Source of the DNA: CAMFLJ01 sp963702555
GTDB taxonomy: Bacteria > Actinomycetota > Acidimicrobiia > Acidimicrobiales > Acidimicrobilacustridaceae
NCBI GenBank assembly: GCA_963702555.1
Contig: CAVPCW010000010.1
Span: forward strand, 620,001 to 684,000
Direction: 5' to 3'
DNA: 64,000 nucleotides
The notes beneath the pieces are model-generated. The model searched no databases and was not told the origin of the DNA. It saw nothing but the letters and a program-made list of their open reading frames with translations. The position numbers and the translations under genes are program-made. Of the stretch, positions 33,270 to 42,419 are shown piece by piece (position 1 is the stretch's first letter; each line of letters opens with the position of its first letter).

Positions 33270-34091
33270 ATGGCCACCGTGACCACCTCCCTCACCGTCT
33301 CGCCCCGCGCCGGCCACCTCGGCGCCGACGTCACCGGCGTCGACCTCGACCGAGTGCTCACGGCCGAGCAGGTCACCGAGGTCCGGGCCCTGCTCGACCG
33401 GCACCTGGTGCTGTTCTTCCCCGGGCAGTCGATCGACGACGAGCAGCAGACCGCCTTCGCCCTCGCCTTCGGCGAGCCCTACGTGCACCCCATCGGCCGG
33501 GCCTCGGGCAGCACCGGGGGCTGCGAGCACATCGTCGACGACGTCGACCATCCTCCGTTCCAGGACCGCTGGCACACCGACGTCAGCTGGGACGACACTC
33601 CGCCGACCTATGGCACCCTCCGGGCCATCGACCTCCCGTCGCGGGGCGGCGACACGATCTGGGCGAGCATGTACGCCGCGTACGACGATCTGTCGCCGAC
33701 CATGCAGCAGGTCATCGAGCCGCTCGAGGCGGTGCACACGATGGGCGCGTCGCGCAGCTTCCTCTCGAAGGCCGGGCCCGAGCTCGTGGCGAAGACCCGT
33801 GAGGCCTTCCCCGGCGCCGCCCACCCGGTCGTGGGCGTCCACCCCTCCACCGGCCGGCGCTACCTGAACGTGAACCGCGAGTTCACCGAGTCGATCGTGG
33901 GCATGACCCTCGACGAGAGCGCGGCGCTGCTCGGCTTCCTCACCGAGCACGCCACCCACCCGAACTTCCAGATGCGCCACTCGTGGAGCGCGGGCGACGT
34001 CGTGATCTGGGACGAGCGCTGCACCCAGCACTTCGCGGTCGCCGACTACCTGCCCGAGCGCCGGGAGATGGGCCGGGTCGCGGTCGTCTGA
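33270..34091 (+). CDS. TauD/TfdA-family Fe(II)/2-oxoglutarate dioxygenase
   Basis: 273 residues. Seen: RHLVLFFPGQSIDDEQQTAFALAFGEP, the iron ligands His and Asp in RWHTDVSWDDTPPTYG, and the distal His in RCTQHFAVADYLPERREMGRV together with the 2-oxoglutarate Arg. Family members hydroxylate taurine, sulfonates, aryloxyacids or others; the substrate is not decided. Divergent from the SDR pair, which could share its pathway. ATG at 33270. Confidence 0.9.
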   Translation: MATVTTSLTVSPRAGHLGADVTGVDLDRVLTAEQVTEVRALLDRHLVLFFPGQSIDDEQQTAFALAFGEPYVHPIGRASGSTGGCEHIVDDVDHPPFQDRWHTDVSWDDTPPTYGTLRAIDLPSRGGDTIWASMYAAYDDLSPTMQQVIEPLEAVHTMGASRSFLSKAGPELVAKTREAFPGAAHPVVGVHPSTGRRYLNVNREFTESIVGMTLDESAALLGFLTEHATHPNFQMRHSWSAGDVVIWDERCTQHFAVADYLPERREMGRVAVV

Positions 34092-34158
34092 CCCCGAGGC
34101 CGCGGCCACGCGGTCGACCGGCGATGATGGGTGCTCGTCACGCACTCCAGGGGGACCG

Positions 34159-34986
34159 ATGAGCACCGCAGCCGACCTTCCGAGGATCGACCTCAACGAC
34201 GGCACCTCGATGCCGCTGATCGGGTTCGGCGTGTTCCAGATCCCGGCCGACGAGACGGCCCGCATCGTGGGCGAGGCGCTGAGCCTCGGCTACCGATCGA
34301 TCGACACGGCCTGGGGCTACTTCAACGAGGAGGGCGTCGGCCGGGCCATCGCCGAGTCGGGCATCCCGCGCGACGAGCTGCACATCACCACCAAGGTGTG
34401 GCGCCAGGGTCGCGAGGACACCATCGAGTCGTTCGAGTCGAGCCTCGACAAGCTCGGGCTGGAGCGCCTCGACCTCCTGCTGATCCACTGGCCGGCGCCG
34501 AAGAACGACCGCTACCTCGAGACGTGGGAGACCTTCCTCGAGCTTCAGGCCAGCGGGCGGCTGACCTCGGTGGGCGTGTCGAACTTCCAGCCCGAGCACC
34601 TCGGCCGCATCATCGAGGCGACGGGCGTGATCCCGGTGCTCAACCAGGTCGAGCTCCACCCGTACTTCCAGCAGCACCAGGTGCGCGACTTCGACGACCT
34701 CCATGGCATCGTCACCGAGGCGTGGAGCCCGATCGCCCGGGGCAAGGTGGCCGACGACCCCGTGCTCACCGAGATCGGCGCCGCCCACGGCAAGAACGCC
34801 GTGCAGGCCACGCTGCGGTGGCAGATCCAGAGCGGCATCGTCACCATCCCGAAGTCCGACCATCGCGAGCGCATCGCGTCGAACTTCGACGTCCTGGACT
34901 TCGAGCTCACCGACGACGAGATGGCCCGCATCGCCACCCTCGACCACGACGAGCGGATGGGCCCGCACCCCGACGACATGAACTGA
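34159..34986 (+). CDS. Aldo/keto reductase
   Basis: 275-residue NADPH-dependent reductase. Seen: the catalytic tetrad Asp and Tyr in DTAWGYFNEEGVG, Lys in TTKVW, His in LLLIHWPAP, then VGVSNFQPEHL, NQVELHPYFQQ and the cofactor segment IPKSDHRERIASNFDVLDFEL. Closest to the 2,5-diketo-D-gluconate reductase type of actinobacteria. AGGGGGAC precedes the ATG. Separate from the dioxygenase by 67 bases. Confidence 0.93.
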   Translation: MSTAADLPRIDLNDGTSMPLIGFGVFQIPADETARIVGEALSLGYRSIDTAWGYFNEEGVGRAIAESGIPRDELHITTKVWRQGREDTIESFESSLDKLGLERLDLLLIHWPAPKNDRYLETWETFLELQASGRLTSVGVSNFQPEHLGRIIEATGVIPVLNQVELHPYFQQHQVRDFDDLHGIVTEAWSPIARGKVADDPVLTEIGAAHGKNAVQATLRWQIQSGIVTIPKSDHRERIASNFDVLDFELTDDEMARIATLDHDERMGPHPDDMN

Positions 34987-35012
34987 CCTCGTCCGGCGGA
35001 GGCCGGGCGAGG
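34987..35012. terminator. Hairpin terminator between convergent genes
   Basis: CCTCG-CCGGC stem pairing with GCCGG-CGAGG around a GGAG loop, with one internal mismatch, starting immediately after the aldo/keto reductase stop. Confidence 0.6.
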
Positions 35013-35022
35013 CCGGGGCGGC

Positions 35023-35631
35023 TCAGCCCTGGTCGACGACGAGCACGGGCAGCCGGGTGTACTCCATGCGGCCGCGCCGCGGCCGCGGCCGCCTCGGGCC
35101 CGACGAGGCGCTCGACGAGGCGCAGGGCGACGTCGATGCCGCTCGTGACCCCGCCGCCGGTGACCACCGACCCGGTGTCGACGACCCGTTCGGTGACGAC
35201 GTCGGCGCCGGTGGCGGCCAGGTCGTCGAGGGCCACGTGGTGGGTGGTGGCGGTGCGGCCGCCGATCACGCCGGCGTGGGCGAGCAGCATGGCGCCGGTG
35301 CAGACGCTCGCCATCAGCGTGCCGGCGTCGGCCGCAGCGGCCAGCGGCCCCAGCCAGTCGCCCCGCTGGACCTCGCCCCACGCGCCGTGCTCGGTGCGGC
35401 CGGCCCAGCCGCCGCCGGGCACGACGACGACCTCGGCCTCGCCCGGGGTGAACACGACCTCTGGTGTGAACGTGAGCCCGAACGCTGCCGACCACCGGGG
35501 TGAGGTCGGCGCGCCCGGCGAGGCGGACGTCGAGGTCGGCGCCCGCCGCAGCCGCGCCCGGAGCACCTCCACCGGCCCGACCAGGTCGAGCTCGTCGAGG
35601 CCGTCGAAGACGATGAGGTCGATGCGCACGG
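35023..35631 (-). CDS. DJ-1/PfpI-family protein, several apparent indels
   Basis: About 202 residues, class I glutamine-amidotransferase-like fold. Seen: RIDLIVFDGLDELDLVGPVEVLR, VVVPGGGWAGRT, the nucleophile elbow SVCTGAMLLAHAGVIGGRTATTHH and a C-terminal MEYTRLPVLVVDQG. Three frame changes are needed: AGADLDVRLAGRADLTPVVGS is in another frame between about 35555 and 35490, and the last 17 residues are reached only by skipping one C near 35075. Either a decaying gene or sequence error. Some relatives are ThiJ-like proteins or AraC-type regulators, but no DNA-binding domain is present. Confidence 0.7.
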
Positions 35632-35655
35632 GCTGAGTGTGGCCGCTCGCGCCGA

Positions 35656-36468
35656 TCAGTGGCCCTTGAACTCGGGGGTGCGCTTCTCGGCGAAGGCGCG
35701 CATCCCCTCCTTGGCGTCCTTCGACGTCATCACCGGGATCACGTGGGAGATCTCGATGGGCTGGGCCTCGGCCTCGGGGAGCCAGCCGGTCTCGATCACC
35801 GAGGCCTTGGCGGCGGCGACGGCGAGGGGGCCATTGGCGCAGATGACCTCGGCGATCTCGCGAGCCTTGGCCATCGACTGGCCCGACGGCACGACGTGGC
35901 TGACCAGGCCCCACTGCAGGGCCTCCTGGGCGTTCAGCACCCGGCCGGTGAGGAGCATGTCCATCGCCACCGCGTAGGGGATCTGGCGCTTGAGGCGCAT
36001 GGTGGAGCCGGCACCGGCGATCAGGCCCCGCTTCACCTCGGGCACGGCGAAGGTGGCGTGCTCCTCGGCGATGCGGATGTCGGTCGACTGGAGCATCTCG
36101 CAGCCGCCGCCCATGCACTGGCCGTTGACGGCGGCGATGATCGGCTTCGTGCACCAGTAGGTCAGCAGCAGGCCCCGGCCGGTGATGGCGGGGTCCTCCT
36201 TCAGCCGCTCCTGGATGCGCTTGGCCTCCTCGGTGACCTCGCCCGACATCCAGCCGTCGGAGAGGTCGCCGCCCGAGCAGTAGGCCTCGGTGCCGGCGCC
36301 GGTGAGGATCACGCAGCGGATGGAGTCGTCCTCGTCGGCCATCTGCCAGGCGTCCGCGAAGCGCACGAGCATGTCGGGCACCAGCGCGTTGCGGCGGTGG
36401 GGCCGGTTCATGGTGAGGATCAGGACGGCACCGTCCCGCTCGACCAGCAGTGTCGGTTCGTCGCTCAT
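35656..36468 (-). CDS. Enoyl-CoA hydratase/isomerase
   Basis: 270-residue crotonase-fold enzyme. Seen: LTMNRPHRRNALVPDML, GAGTEAYCSGGDLSDGW (oxyanion hole), CTKPIIAAVNGQCMGGGCEMLQSTDIRIAEEHATFAVPEVKRGLI with a Glu-type catalytic region. It neighbours menE but lacks the MenB SGGDQ signature, so it more likely serves acyl-CoA breakdown. ATG at 36468 with GAGGGGGA before it; a longer frame exists but starts in the gap. Confidence 0.87.
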   Translation of the reverse strand: MSDEPTLLVERDGAVLILTMNRPHRRNALVPDMLVRFADAWQMADEDDSIRCVILTGAGTEAYCSGGDLSDGWMSGEVTEEAKRIQERLKEDPAITGRGLLLTYWCTKPIIAAVNGQCMGGGCEMLQSTDIRIAEEHATFAVPEVKRGLIAGAGSTMRLKRQIPYAVAMDMLLTGRVLNAQEALQWGLVSHVVPSGQSMAKAREIAEVICANGPLAVAAAKASVIETGWLPEAEAQPIEISHVIPVMTSKDAKEGMRAFAEKRTPEFKGH

Positions 36469-36541
36469 CGTTCCCCCTCGGAGTCGGTGCACCCCTGGCA
36501 CCAGTCCGGGGAACCTTGCCACGCCGGGCCGGGGTGCTCGC

Positions 36542-37657
36542 TCAGCCCGAGCCGAGGGCCCGGCGCTGCACCTTGCCGAGAAGCGTCCGGGGGAGGGACT
36601 CCACCAGCTCGAGGCGGCGGGGGGCGCAGTAGGCAGGGAGCTGGGCCTTCACGGCATCGCGCAGCAGGTCGAGGGTGGGGGGTGCGGACCGGTCGGCCGC
36701 CACCGCCACCGCGGTGACGACCTGGCCCCACTCGTCGTCGGGGCGGCCGACGATGGCCACCTCCGCCACCTCGGGGAGCTCGTGCAGCACCTTCTCGACC
36801 GGCGCCGGCCACACGTTCTCGCCACCGGTGATGATGAGGTCGCCGCGGCGGCCGTGCACCGAGAGCTTCCCGTCGGGGGAGATCTCGCCGGCGTCGTCGG
36901 TGGGGAGCCAGCCGTCGTCGGTGCGGGGGTCGGTGCCGTCGCGGTAGCAGCGCAGGACCATGTCGCCCTTGACCTGGATCTCGCCGTCGATCACCCGGAG
37001 CTCGACGCCGGGGAGGGCCCACCCGTCGAGCACGACGGCGCTGCCGGTCTCGGTCATCCCGTAGCTCACGTGGCAGTTGGGGGGAACGAACGCGGGCGGA
37101 GCGGAGCCTCCGACGATGATGCGGCGGAAGATGGCCGGGTCGAAGCGGGCGAGGGCCGTGGGCACGACGGTGGTGAGGGTGGCGCCCCGGCGGGCGGCGT
37201 CGACCACGGCGTCGGCGTCGAAGCGCTCGTGGACCTCGAGGGGCATGTCGAAGGTCATCGCCCGCACGACGACGGCCAGGCCGGCGATGTGGGAGAGCGG
37301 GAGGCAGCACAGCCACCGGTCGGTCGCGGGGTCGACCTCGAGGCCGGCGGAGGTGGCACGGGCCGAGGCGGCCAGCGAGTCGTGGGTGTGCACGACGCCC
37401 TTCGGCACGCCGGTGCTGCCGCTCGTGGGCACGACGAGGGCGTCGCCGTCCTCGACCGGACGGCCGCCGGTGAGGGTGATCTCCTGCCCGGTGGCGTCGA
37501 CGAAGCGGCCGGGGGAGAGGGCGGCGAGGCTCGTCTCCACCGCCGGTGCCGGCAGCCGGGGGTCGATGGGGAGCACCGCGTCGCCCCGTTCCCACACCTT
37601 CACCAGGGTGTCGACGAACGCCTGGCCCGTGAGGGCGACCGCGACGAGCTCTCGCAT
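36542..37657 (-). CDS. menE: O-succinylbenzoate-CoA ligase
   Basis: 371-residue short AMP-forming ligase. Seen: the P-loop VVPTSGSTGVPKGVVHTHDSL, CCLPLSHIAGLAVV, VSYGMTETGSAVV, the hinge DAGEISPDGKLSVHGRRGDLIITGGENVWPAPVEKVL and the catalytic Lys in LPRTLLGKVQRRAL. The short N-terminal domain is typical of MenE, and menA, menH, menD, menF and menG lie close by, so menaquinone synthesis is the likely pathway. Minus-strand TAGCCT (37666-37671) lies eight bases before the ATG. Divergent from menA. Confidence 0.88.
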   Translation of the reverse strand: MRELVAVALTGQAFVDTLVKVWERGDAVLPIDPRLPAPAVETSLAALSPGRFVDATGQEITLTGGRPVEDGDALVVPTSGSTGVPKGVVHTHDSLAASARATSAGLEVDPATDRWLCCLPLSHIAGLAVVVRAMTFDMPLEVHERFDADAVVDAARRGATLTTVVPTALARFDPAIFRRIIVGGSAPPAFVPPNCHVSYGMTETGSAVVLDGWALPGVELRVIDGEIQVKGDMVLRCYRDGTDPRTDDGWLPTDDAGEISPDGKLSVHGRRGDLIITGGENVWPAPVEKVLHELPEVAEVAIVGRPDDEWGQVVTAVAVAADRSAPPTLDLLRDAVKAQLPAYCAPRRLELVESLPRTLLGKVQRRALGSG

Positions 37658-37734
37658 CGGCGCCGAGGCTAGAGCGGGGCGCCGGTCAGCGAGGATTCGG
37701 CCGCCTCCGCCGGGAGCGGGCAAGCTGACCGGCC

Positions 37735-38625
37735 ATGAACGCCTGGATCGCCGGCGCCCGGCCCCGCACCCTGCCCGCCGCGGTGGTGCCCGTGCTGGTC
37801 GGCACCGCGGCCGCGGCCGGGATGGACGGCGACACCAACGCCCTCAAGGGCCTGATCATCTGGCGCTTCGTGGCCGCGCTGGTCGTGTCGCTCGCCCTCC
37901 AGGTCGGCGTGAACTACGCCAACGACTACTCCGACGGCGTGCGGGGCACCGACGACGACCGGGTCGGCCCGATGCGGCTCGTGGCCTCGGGCGCCAAGCG
38001 GGCCGGTGCGGTGAAGCGGGCGGCGTTCGTCTCGTTCGGCGTTGCGGCGGTGGCCGGCCTGGCCCTGGCCGCGGCCACGTCGTGGTGGTTGATCCTGGTG
38101 GGCCTGGCCTCGATCGCGGCGGCGTGGTTCTACACCGGCGGCCCCAAGCCGTACGGCTACGCCGGGTTCGGCGAGCTCTTCGTCTTCGTCTTCTTCGGCG
38201 TGGTGGCCACCACCGGCTCGGCGTTCGTGCAGATCGTGCGGATCACCCCGCTCACCCTCGCCGTGTCGGTGCCGGTCGGCATGTTCGCGGTGGCCCTGCT
38301 GGTGGTGAACAACCTGCGCGACATCCCGGGCGACACGGTCTCGGGCAAGCGCACCCTGGCCGTGCGCCTCGGCGACAAGCGCACCCGCATCCTCTACACG
38401 GCGCTGATGTTCCTGCCGTTCGTCACCCTGCCGTTCATCGCCGGCCTGGGTGGGCGGCCCCTCGCCGCCAGCGCCCTGTTCGTCGTGGTGTTCGTGAACA
38501 AGCCGGTGCTGCTGGTGCTCCAGGGGGCCAAGGGCCCGGCGCTCATCCCGGTGCTCGGGGCCACCGGCCGGGTGCAGCTGCTGTTCGGCGTGGTCTTCTC
38601 CGTCGGCCTCTTCGTCGGCGGCTGA
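37735..38625 (+). CDS. menA: 1,4-dihydroxy-2-naphthoate polyprenyltransferase
   Basis: 296-residue membrane prenyltransferase that attaches the isoprenoid tail in menaquinone synthesis. Seen: ARPRTLPAAVVPVLVGTA, the Asp-rich site NYANDYSDGVRGTDDDR, about eight membrane helices, the second Asp site NNLRDIPGDTVSGKRTLAVRLGDKRTR. It lies divergently to menE with a 77-base gap that holds the menE -10 box. Confidence 0.93.
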   Translation: MNAWIAGARPRTLPAAVVPVLVGTAAAAGMDGDTNALKGLIIWRFVAALVVSLALQVGVNYANDYSDGVRGTDDDRVGPMRLVASGAKRAGAVKRAAFVSFGVAAVAGLALAAATSWWLILVGLASIAAAWFYTGGPKPYGYAGFGELFVFVFFGVVATTGSAFVQIVRITPLTLAVSVPVGMFAVALLVVNNLRDIPGDTVSGKRTLAVRLGDKRTRILYTALMFLPFVTLPFIAGLGGRPLAASALFVVVFVNKPVLLVLQGAKGPALIPVLGATGRVQLLFGVVFSVGLFVGG

Positions 38626-38702
38626 GGGGCCCATCAGGGATCCGGGGGCACTGAGGCGCCTAACCTTCCTGCGACATCGTTCGCTGCGGGAGGCCCTTGA
38701 TC

Positions 38703-39710
38703 GTGAAGCACCTCTACCGACGCGCGTCGGCTCTGGCTGTCGGCGCGCTCCTCGGCGGCGCCGTCGTCGTCGCCCCCGGGCTCTCGGGCCCGGTCTCGGC
38801 CCAGGTCGCCGGCCCCTGCGTCCAGGTGTCGGCCACGTCCCCGCTCGAGCCGGTCGGCGCCATGGACTCCATCGGCGACACCGTGTTCGGTGCCCTGGCC
38901 TTCACCGACGAGTTCGCCGCCATCGACACGATCACGGGAGCCACGCTCGACACGGTGCCGGTCGGTACGTTCCCCGACGGCGTGTCCCTGGCCGGCGGGA
39001 AGGCCTACGTGGCCAATGCGACCGACGACAGCGTGTCGGTCGTCGACCTGGCCACCTTCACGGTCGTGGCCACCATCACCGGCCTCACCAACCCGATCGG
39101 GCCCGCCACCGCCAACGGCAAGGTGTACGTCGCCGCGTCGGGCGGCCTGCAGGTGATCGACCCCGCCACCGACACCGTGATCGACACCATCGCCGGCGTC
39201 GGCGGCTACCCCTACGAGGTCAACGGCTCGATCTGGCTGCTGAGCGGTAGCACGGTGTGGGTCGTCGACACCGCTACGGACACGATCACCGACACCTTCT
39301 CCACCTCCGGGAGCCTCGGTGTCGGCCTCGCCGCCTATGGCGGTCGGGTGTACATCACCAACGCCATCTCGAGCGACGTGTCGGTGATCGACGAGGTCAC
39401 CCACGTCGAGCTGGCCGTGGTCCCCGTCGGTGGCAACCCGCGCGACGCCGCTCCGTTCGACGGATGGATCCTCGTGACCGCCAGCGACCCCGGCATCCTC
39501 CAGGCCATCGACCCCGCCACCCTCGCCGTCGTCGACCTCATCGACTTCGGCGACGAGGACGCCGTCGACCGCCTCCAGCCGGTGGGCAGCCGGGTGTTCA
39601 TCAGCGGGTTCCCGGGCTCGAACGTCATCGAGGCGTGCGCCGCCCCGGTGACCACCACCACGGCAGCGGCCGCCGAGGCCGCCACGGTCACCCCCGCCTT
39701 CACCGGCTGA
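38703..39710 (+). CDS. Secreted YVTN-type beta-propeller protein
   Basis: 335 residues. Seen: a signal peptide (RRASALAVGALLGGAVVVAPGLSGPVSAQ), then repeated blades with AYVANATDDSVSVVDLATFTVVATI, KVYVAASGGLQVIDPATDTVIDTI and VYITNAISSDVSVIDEVTHVE, and a Thr/Ala tail. YVTN propellers often bind surfaces or other proteins; no enzymatic residues are evident. GTG at 38703 sits nine bases after GGGAGG; a TTG six bases earlier is possible. TAACCT at 38661 may be the -10. Confidence 0.85.
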   Translation: MKHLYRRASALAVGALLGGAVVVAPGLSGPVSAQVAGPCVQVSATSPLEPVGAMDSIGDTVFGALAFTDEFAAIDTITGATLDTVPVGTFPDGVSLAGGKAYVANATDDSVSVVDLATFTVVATITGLTNPIGPATANGKVYVAASGGLQVIDPATDTVIDTIAGVGGYPYEVNGSIWLLSGSTVWVVDTATDTITDTFSTSGSLGVGLAAYGGRVYITNAISSDVSVIDEVTHVELAVVPVGGNPRDAAPFDGWILVTASDPGILQAIDPATLAVVDLIDFGDEDAVDRLQPVGSRVFISGFPGSNVIEACAAPVTTTTAAAAEAATVTPAFTG

Positions 39711-39724
39711 CCCCCTCCTTCCCG

Positions 39725-39770
39725 AAGCTGGCTCACCAGCTACAGCCGGCCGCAGCAGGTGAGCCACCTT
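39725..39770. repeat. Inverted repeat, AAGCTGGCTC family (copy B)
   Basis: Arms AAGCTGGCTCACC / GGTGAGCCACCTT form a 13-bp stem with the same C/C mismatch as copy A, around a loop of about 20 bases rich in GGC. First of two near-identical tandem copies past the propeller gene. Confidence 0.8.
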
Positions 39771-39784
39771 TTGGTGTCCGCCGG

Positions 39785-39832
39785 AAAGCTGGCTCACCAG
39801 CTACAGCGGGCCGAAGCAGGTGAGCCACCTTT
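39785..39832. repeat. Inverted repeat, AAGCTGGCTC family (copy C)
   Basis: Second copy, 61 bases after copy B; it differs from it at 2 of 47 positions, both in the loop. Stem extended to about 15 bp by A/T pairs. It fills the gap before convergent menH. Confidence 0.8.
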
Positions 39833-39840
39833 CGGAAGGG

Positions 39841-40621
39841 TCAGGCGATCGGGTGGGCGCGGAGCCAGCGGCGGATGATCGACGCCGTGTCCGCCGGGTT
39901 CTCCAGCTGTGCGGTGTGCCCGGCCCGGGGGACGAGGGCCACCGTGGCATTGGGCCCGATCGACCGGGCCAGGCGCCCGGCGATCGCCGAGAACTTGGCG
40001 TCATCGACGCCGGCCAGCACCAGCACGGGCACGTCGATGGCGGCGAGGCGGTCCCACAGCGGCTCCTGGGTGCCGGTCCCGGCCAGGCGCAGGCTCGACG
40101 CGAGGCCATCGGCGGTGTTGACCAGGCGCTCGTCGCGGGCGGCCGCTGCCGGCGTGAGTCCGGCGAACAGGGGCTGGGCCAGCCACTCGTCGAGGAACGC
40201 GGCGACACCGACCTCCAGCACGTGGTCGGCCAGCGCGTCGTCGGCCGCTCGACGGGCGGCCCGCTCGGTGTCGTCGTCGATCCCGCCCGTGGCCCCGATC
40301 AGCACCAGCCGCTGCACCAGGTCGGGGCGGGCCAGGGCGAGGTGGAGGGCGAGGCGGCCACCCATCGAGTAGCCCACGTAGGTGGCCGGTCCGCCGGCGT
40401 CACCGAGGAGCAGCGCCCCGTCGGGGAGGCCGGCCTCCACCCCGGTGGAGCCGCCGTGGCCGGGGGCGTCGACCAGCACCAGCTCGTGGTCGCGCGACGA
40501 GGTCGTCGGCGAACGCCCCCCAGCACCGGCCGGTCTGGGTGAAGCCGTGCACCAGCACGAGACGGTCGCCGCCGGCCGGGCCGACGACCTCGGCGTGCAG
40601 GGGTCCGGAGCCGGTGGTCAC
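39841..40621 (-). CDS. menH: Alpha/beta hydrolase, probable MenH, apparent frameshift
   Basis: About 259 residues. Seen: LVLVHGFTQTGRCWGAF (oxyanion region), VDAPGHGGS, the nucleophile elbow VGYSMGGRLALHLAL, DVPVLVLAGVDDAKF (acid) and PRAGHTAQLE (His), the complete triad of SHCHC synthase MenH. Near 40488-40494 one base too many (GCGCGACC) breaks the frame: ..FADDLVAR continues as DHELVLVDAPGHGG. GTG at 40621, with TACGCT seven bases upstream on the minus strand. Divergent from menD, the preceding step in the pathway. Confidence 0.85.
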
Positions 40622-40628
40622 GGCTGGC

Positions 40629-40663
40629 AGCGTAGGGCTCCGGTGCGTGGCCGCCCGTAGGCT
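40629..40663. promoter_or_regulatory. Divergent menH/menD -10 boxes
   Basis: Minus-strand TACGCT (40629-40634) ends seven bases before the menH GTG; plus-strand TAGGCT (40658-40663) ends seven bases before the menD GTG. Both leaderless in geometry, in a gap of only 49 bases. Confidence 0.5.
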
Positions 40664-40670
40664 GCGGGCC

Positions 40671-42419
40671 GTGCCCGACCCGACCACCGACCGACCCGAC
40701 CTCGCGGCCGCGGGCGTCGGCGACCTCAACGCCACCTTCTGCGCCACGCTCGTCGACGAGTGGGTGCGGGCCGGCGTCACCGACGCCGTGGTGTGCCCGG
40801 GCTCGCGCTCGACCCCGATGGCGCTCGCCCTGGCGGCCGACGACCGCCTGCGGGTGCACGTGCACCACGACGAGCGATCGGGCTCGTTCATGGCCCTCGG
40901 CCTGGGCCGGGCCACCGGGCGGCCCGCCATCGTGCTCACCACCAGCGGCACCGCGGCCGCCGAGCTCCACGCCGCAGTGGTCGAGGCCGACCTCGACCGG
41001 GTGCCGCTCATGGCCGTCACCGCCGACCGCCCGCCCGAGCTGCGCGACGTCGGAGCCCCGCAGGCCATCGACCAGACGCACCTCTTCGGTCGCTCCACCC
41101 GCTTCTTCGCCGACCCGGGGCCGCCCTCGGCCGAGGCCGCCTCCACCTGGCGCAGCCTCGCCGCCCGAGCGGTCGTCGAGGCGACCGGTTCGCCCGCCGG
41201 GCCCGTGCACCTGAACCTGCCGTTCCGGGAGCCCCTGGTCGGTTCCGCCCTGCCGTTGCCCTCGGGCCGCCCTGCCGGTCGGCCGTGGCACGAGGCCCTG
41301 GCCGTGGGCGGCGTGCCGTCCCGCGCCGTCCCGCGGGTGAGGGGACGGGGTGTGTTCATGGCCGGCGCCGGCATCGACGACCCCCAGGCGGTGCTCGCCC
41401 TCGCCGAGGCGCTGGGCTGGCCCGTCCTCGCCGACCCCCGCTCCGGCTGTCGGGTGGCCCATCCGAACGTCGTGGCCCACGCCGACGCCCTCCTGCGGAT
41501 CAGGTCCGACCTCGGCGAACCGGAGGTCGTGGTGCGCCTCGGTGCACCGCCGGCCTCGAAGGTGCTCAACCAGTGGTTGGCGACGCTCGATCCGGCGGTT
41601 CCCCAGGTGCTGGTCGACCGCGACGGCACGTGGCTCGACCCTCAGCGCAACGCCACCACCGTGGTCACGGCCGAGCCCGGTGCGCTGTGCCGGGCTGTCG
41701 CGGCCGAGCTGGAGCCGCTCGGCGGTGTCGAGGGCTGGGCCGAGCGGTGGCGGGCGGCCGACGACGCGGCCGAGGCGGCCATCGCCGACACCCTCGCAGC
41801 CCACGAAGGGGCCACCGAGCCCGGCATCGCCCGATCCGTCGCCATGTCGGTGCCCGATGGCGGTGCGCTCGTCGTCTCCTCGTCGATGCCCGTGCGCGAC
41901 CTCGAGTGGTTCGCCGGCTCACTGCCTGGCGTCACGGTGCACGCCAACCGGGGTGCAAACGGCATCGACGGCGTCGTGTCCACGGCCGTCGGCGTGGCCC
42001 TCACCGGAGCCCCGACGGCGTTGTTGATCGGCGACGTCGCCCTGCTCCACGACACCAACGGCCTGCTCGGCCTCGCCGACCGTGGCGTCGACCTCTGCAT
42101 CGTGGTGGTCGACAACGACGGTGGCGGGATCTTCTCGTTCCTCCCGCAGGCATCGGCCCTGGCCCCCGAGCGCTTCGAGCAGCTCTTCGGCACGCCCCAT
42201 GGCGTCGACCTCACCACCCTCGCCGTGGCCCACGGTCTGCCCGTGCTCGAAGCCCTCGACGACGAGTCGACCGAGGTCGCGGTGCGCGCCGCGCTCACCG
42301 CCGGTGGCGTGCACCTCGTGCTGGTTCGCACCGACCGCGCCGCCAACGTCGCGGTGCACGAGCAGCTCCATGCCGCGACCGCCGCGGCGATCGGGGAGGC
42401 GCTCGGCCTCAGCGGCTGA
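40671..42419 (+). CDS. menD: SEPHCHC synthase
   Basis: 582-residue thiamine-diphosphate enzyme that joins isochorismate and 2-oxoglutarate in menaquinone synthesis. Seen: the N-terminal VCPGSRSTPMALALAADDRLRVHVHHDERSGSFMALGLGRATGRPAIVLTTSGTAAAELHAAV with the MenD SRSTP motif and catalytic Glu, DRPPELRDVGAPQAIDQTHLFG, and the ThDP segment GDVALLHDTNGLLGL...VVVDNDGGGIFSFLPQ. GTG at 40671 chosen from the -10 spacing and the family start. Confidence 0.95.
   Translation: MPDPTTDRPDLAAAGVGDLNATFCATLVDEWVRAGVTDAVVCPGSRSTPMALALAADDRLRVHVHHDERSGSFMALGLGRATGRPAIVLTTSGTAAAELHAAVVEADLDRVPLMAVTADRPPELRDVGAPQAIDQTHLFGRSTRFFADPGPPSAEAASTWRSLAARAVVEATGSPAGPVHLNLPFREPLVGSALPLPSGRPAGRPWHEALAVGGVPSRAVPRVRGRGVFMAGAGIDDPQAVLALAEALGWPVLADPRSGCRVAHPNVVAHADALLRIRSDLGEPEVVVRLGAPPASKVLNQWLATLDPAVPQVLVDRDGTWLDPQRNATTVVTAEPGALCRAVAAELEPLGGVEGWAERWRAADDAAEAAIADTLAAHEGATEPGIARSVAMSVPDGGALVVSSSMPVRDLEWFAGSLPGVTVHANRGANGIDGVVSTAVGVALTGAPTALLIGDVALLHDTNGLLGLADRGVDLCIVVVDNDGGGIFSFLPQASALAPERFEQLFGTPHGVDLTTLAVAHGLPVLEALDDESTEVAVRAALTAGGVHLVLVRTDRAANVAVHEQLHAATAAAIGEALGLSG

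Noticed and set aside
35656..36468. MenB
   Set aside because: Crotonase fold, but the SGGDQ signature and length of MenB are absent.
36290..37672. 460-codon plus-strand frame opposite menE and the enoyl-CoA hydratase gene
   Set aside because: Antisense shadow of two conserved genes, no ribosome binding site, no recognisable domain.
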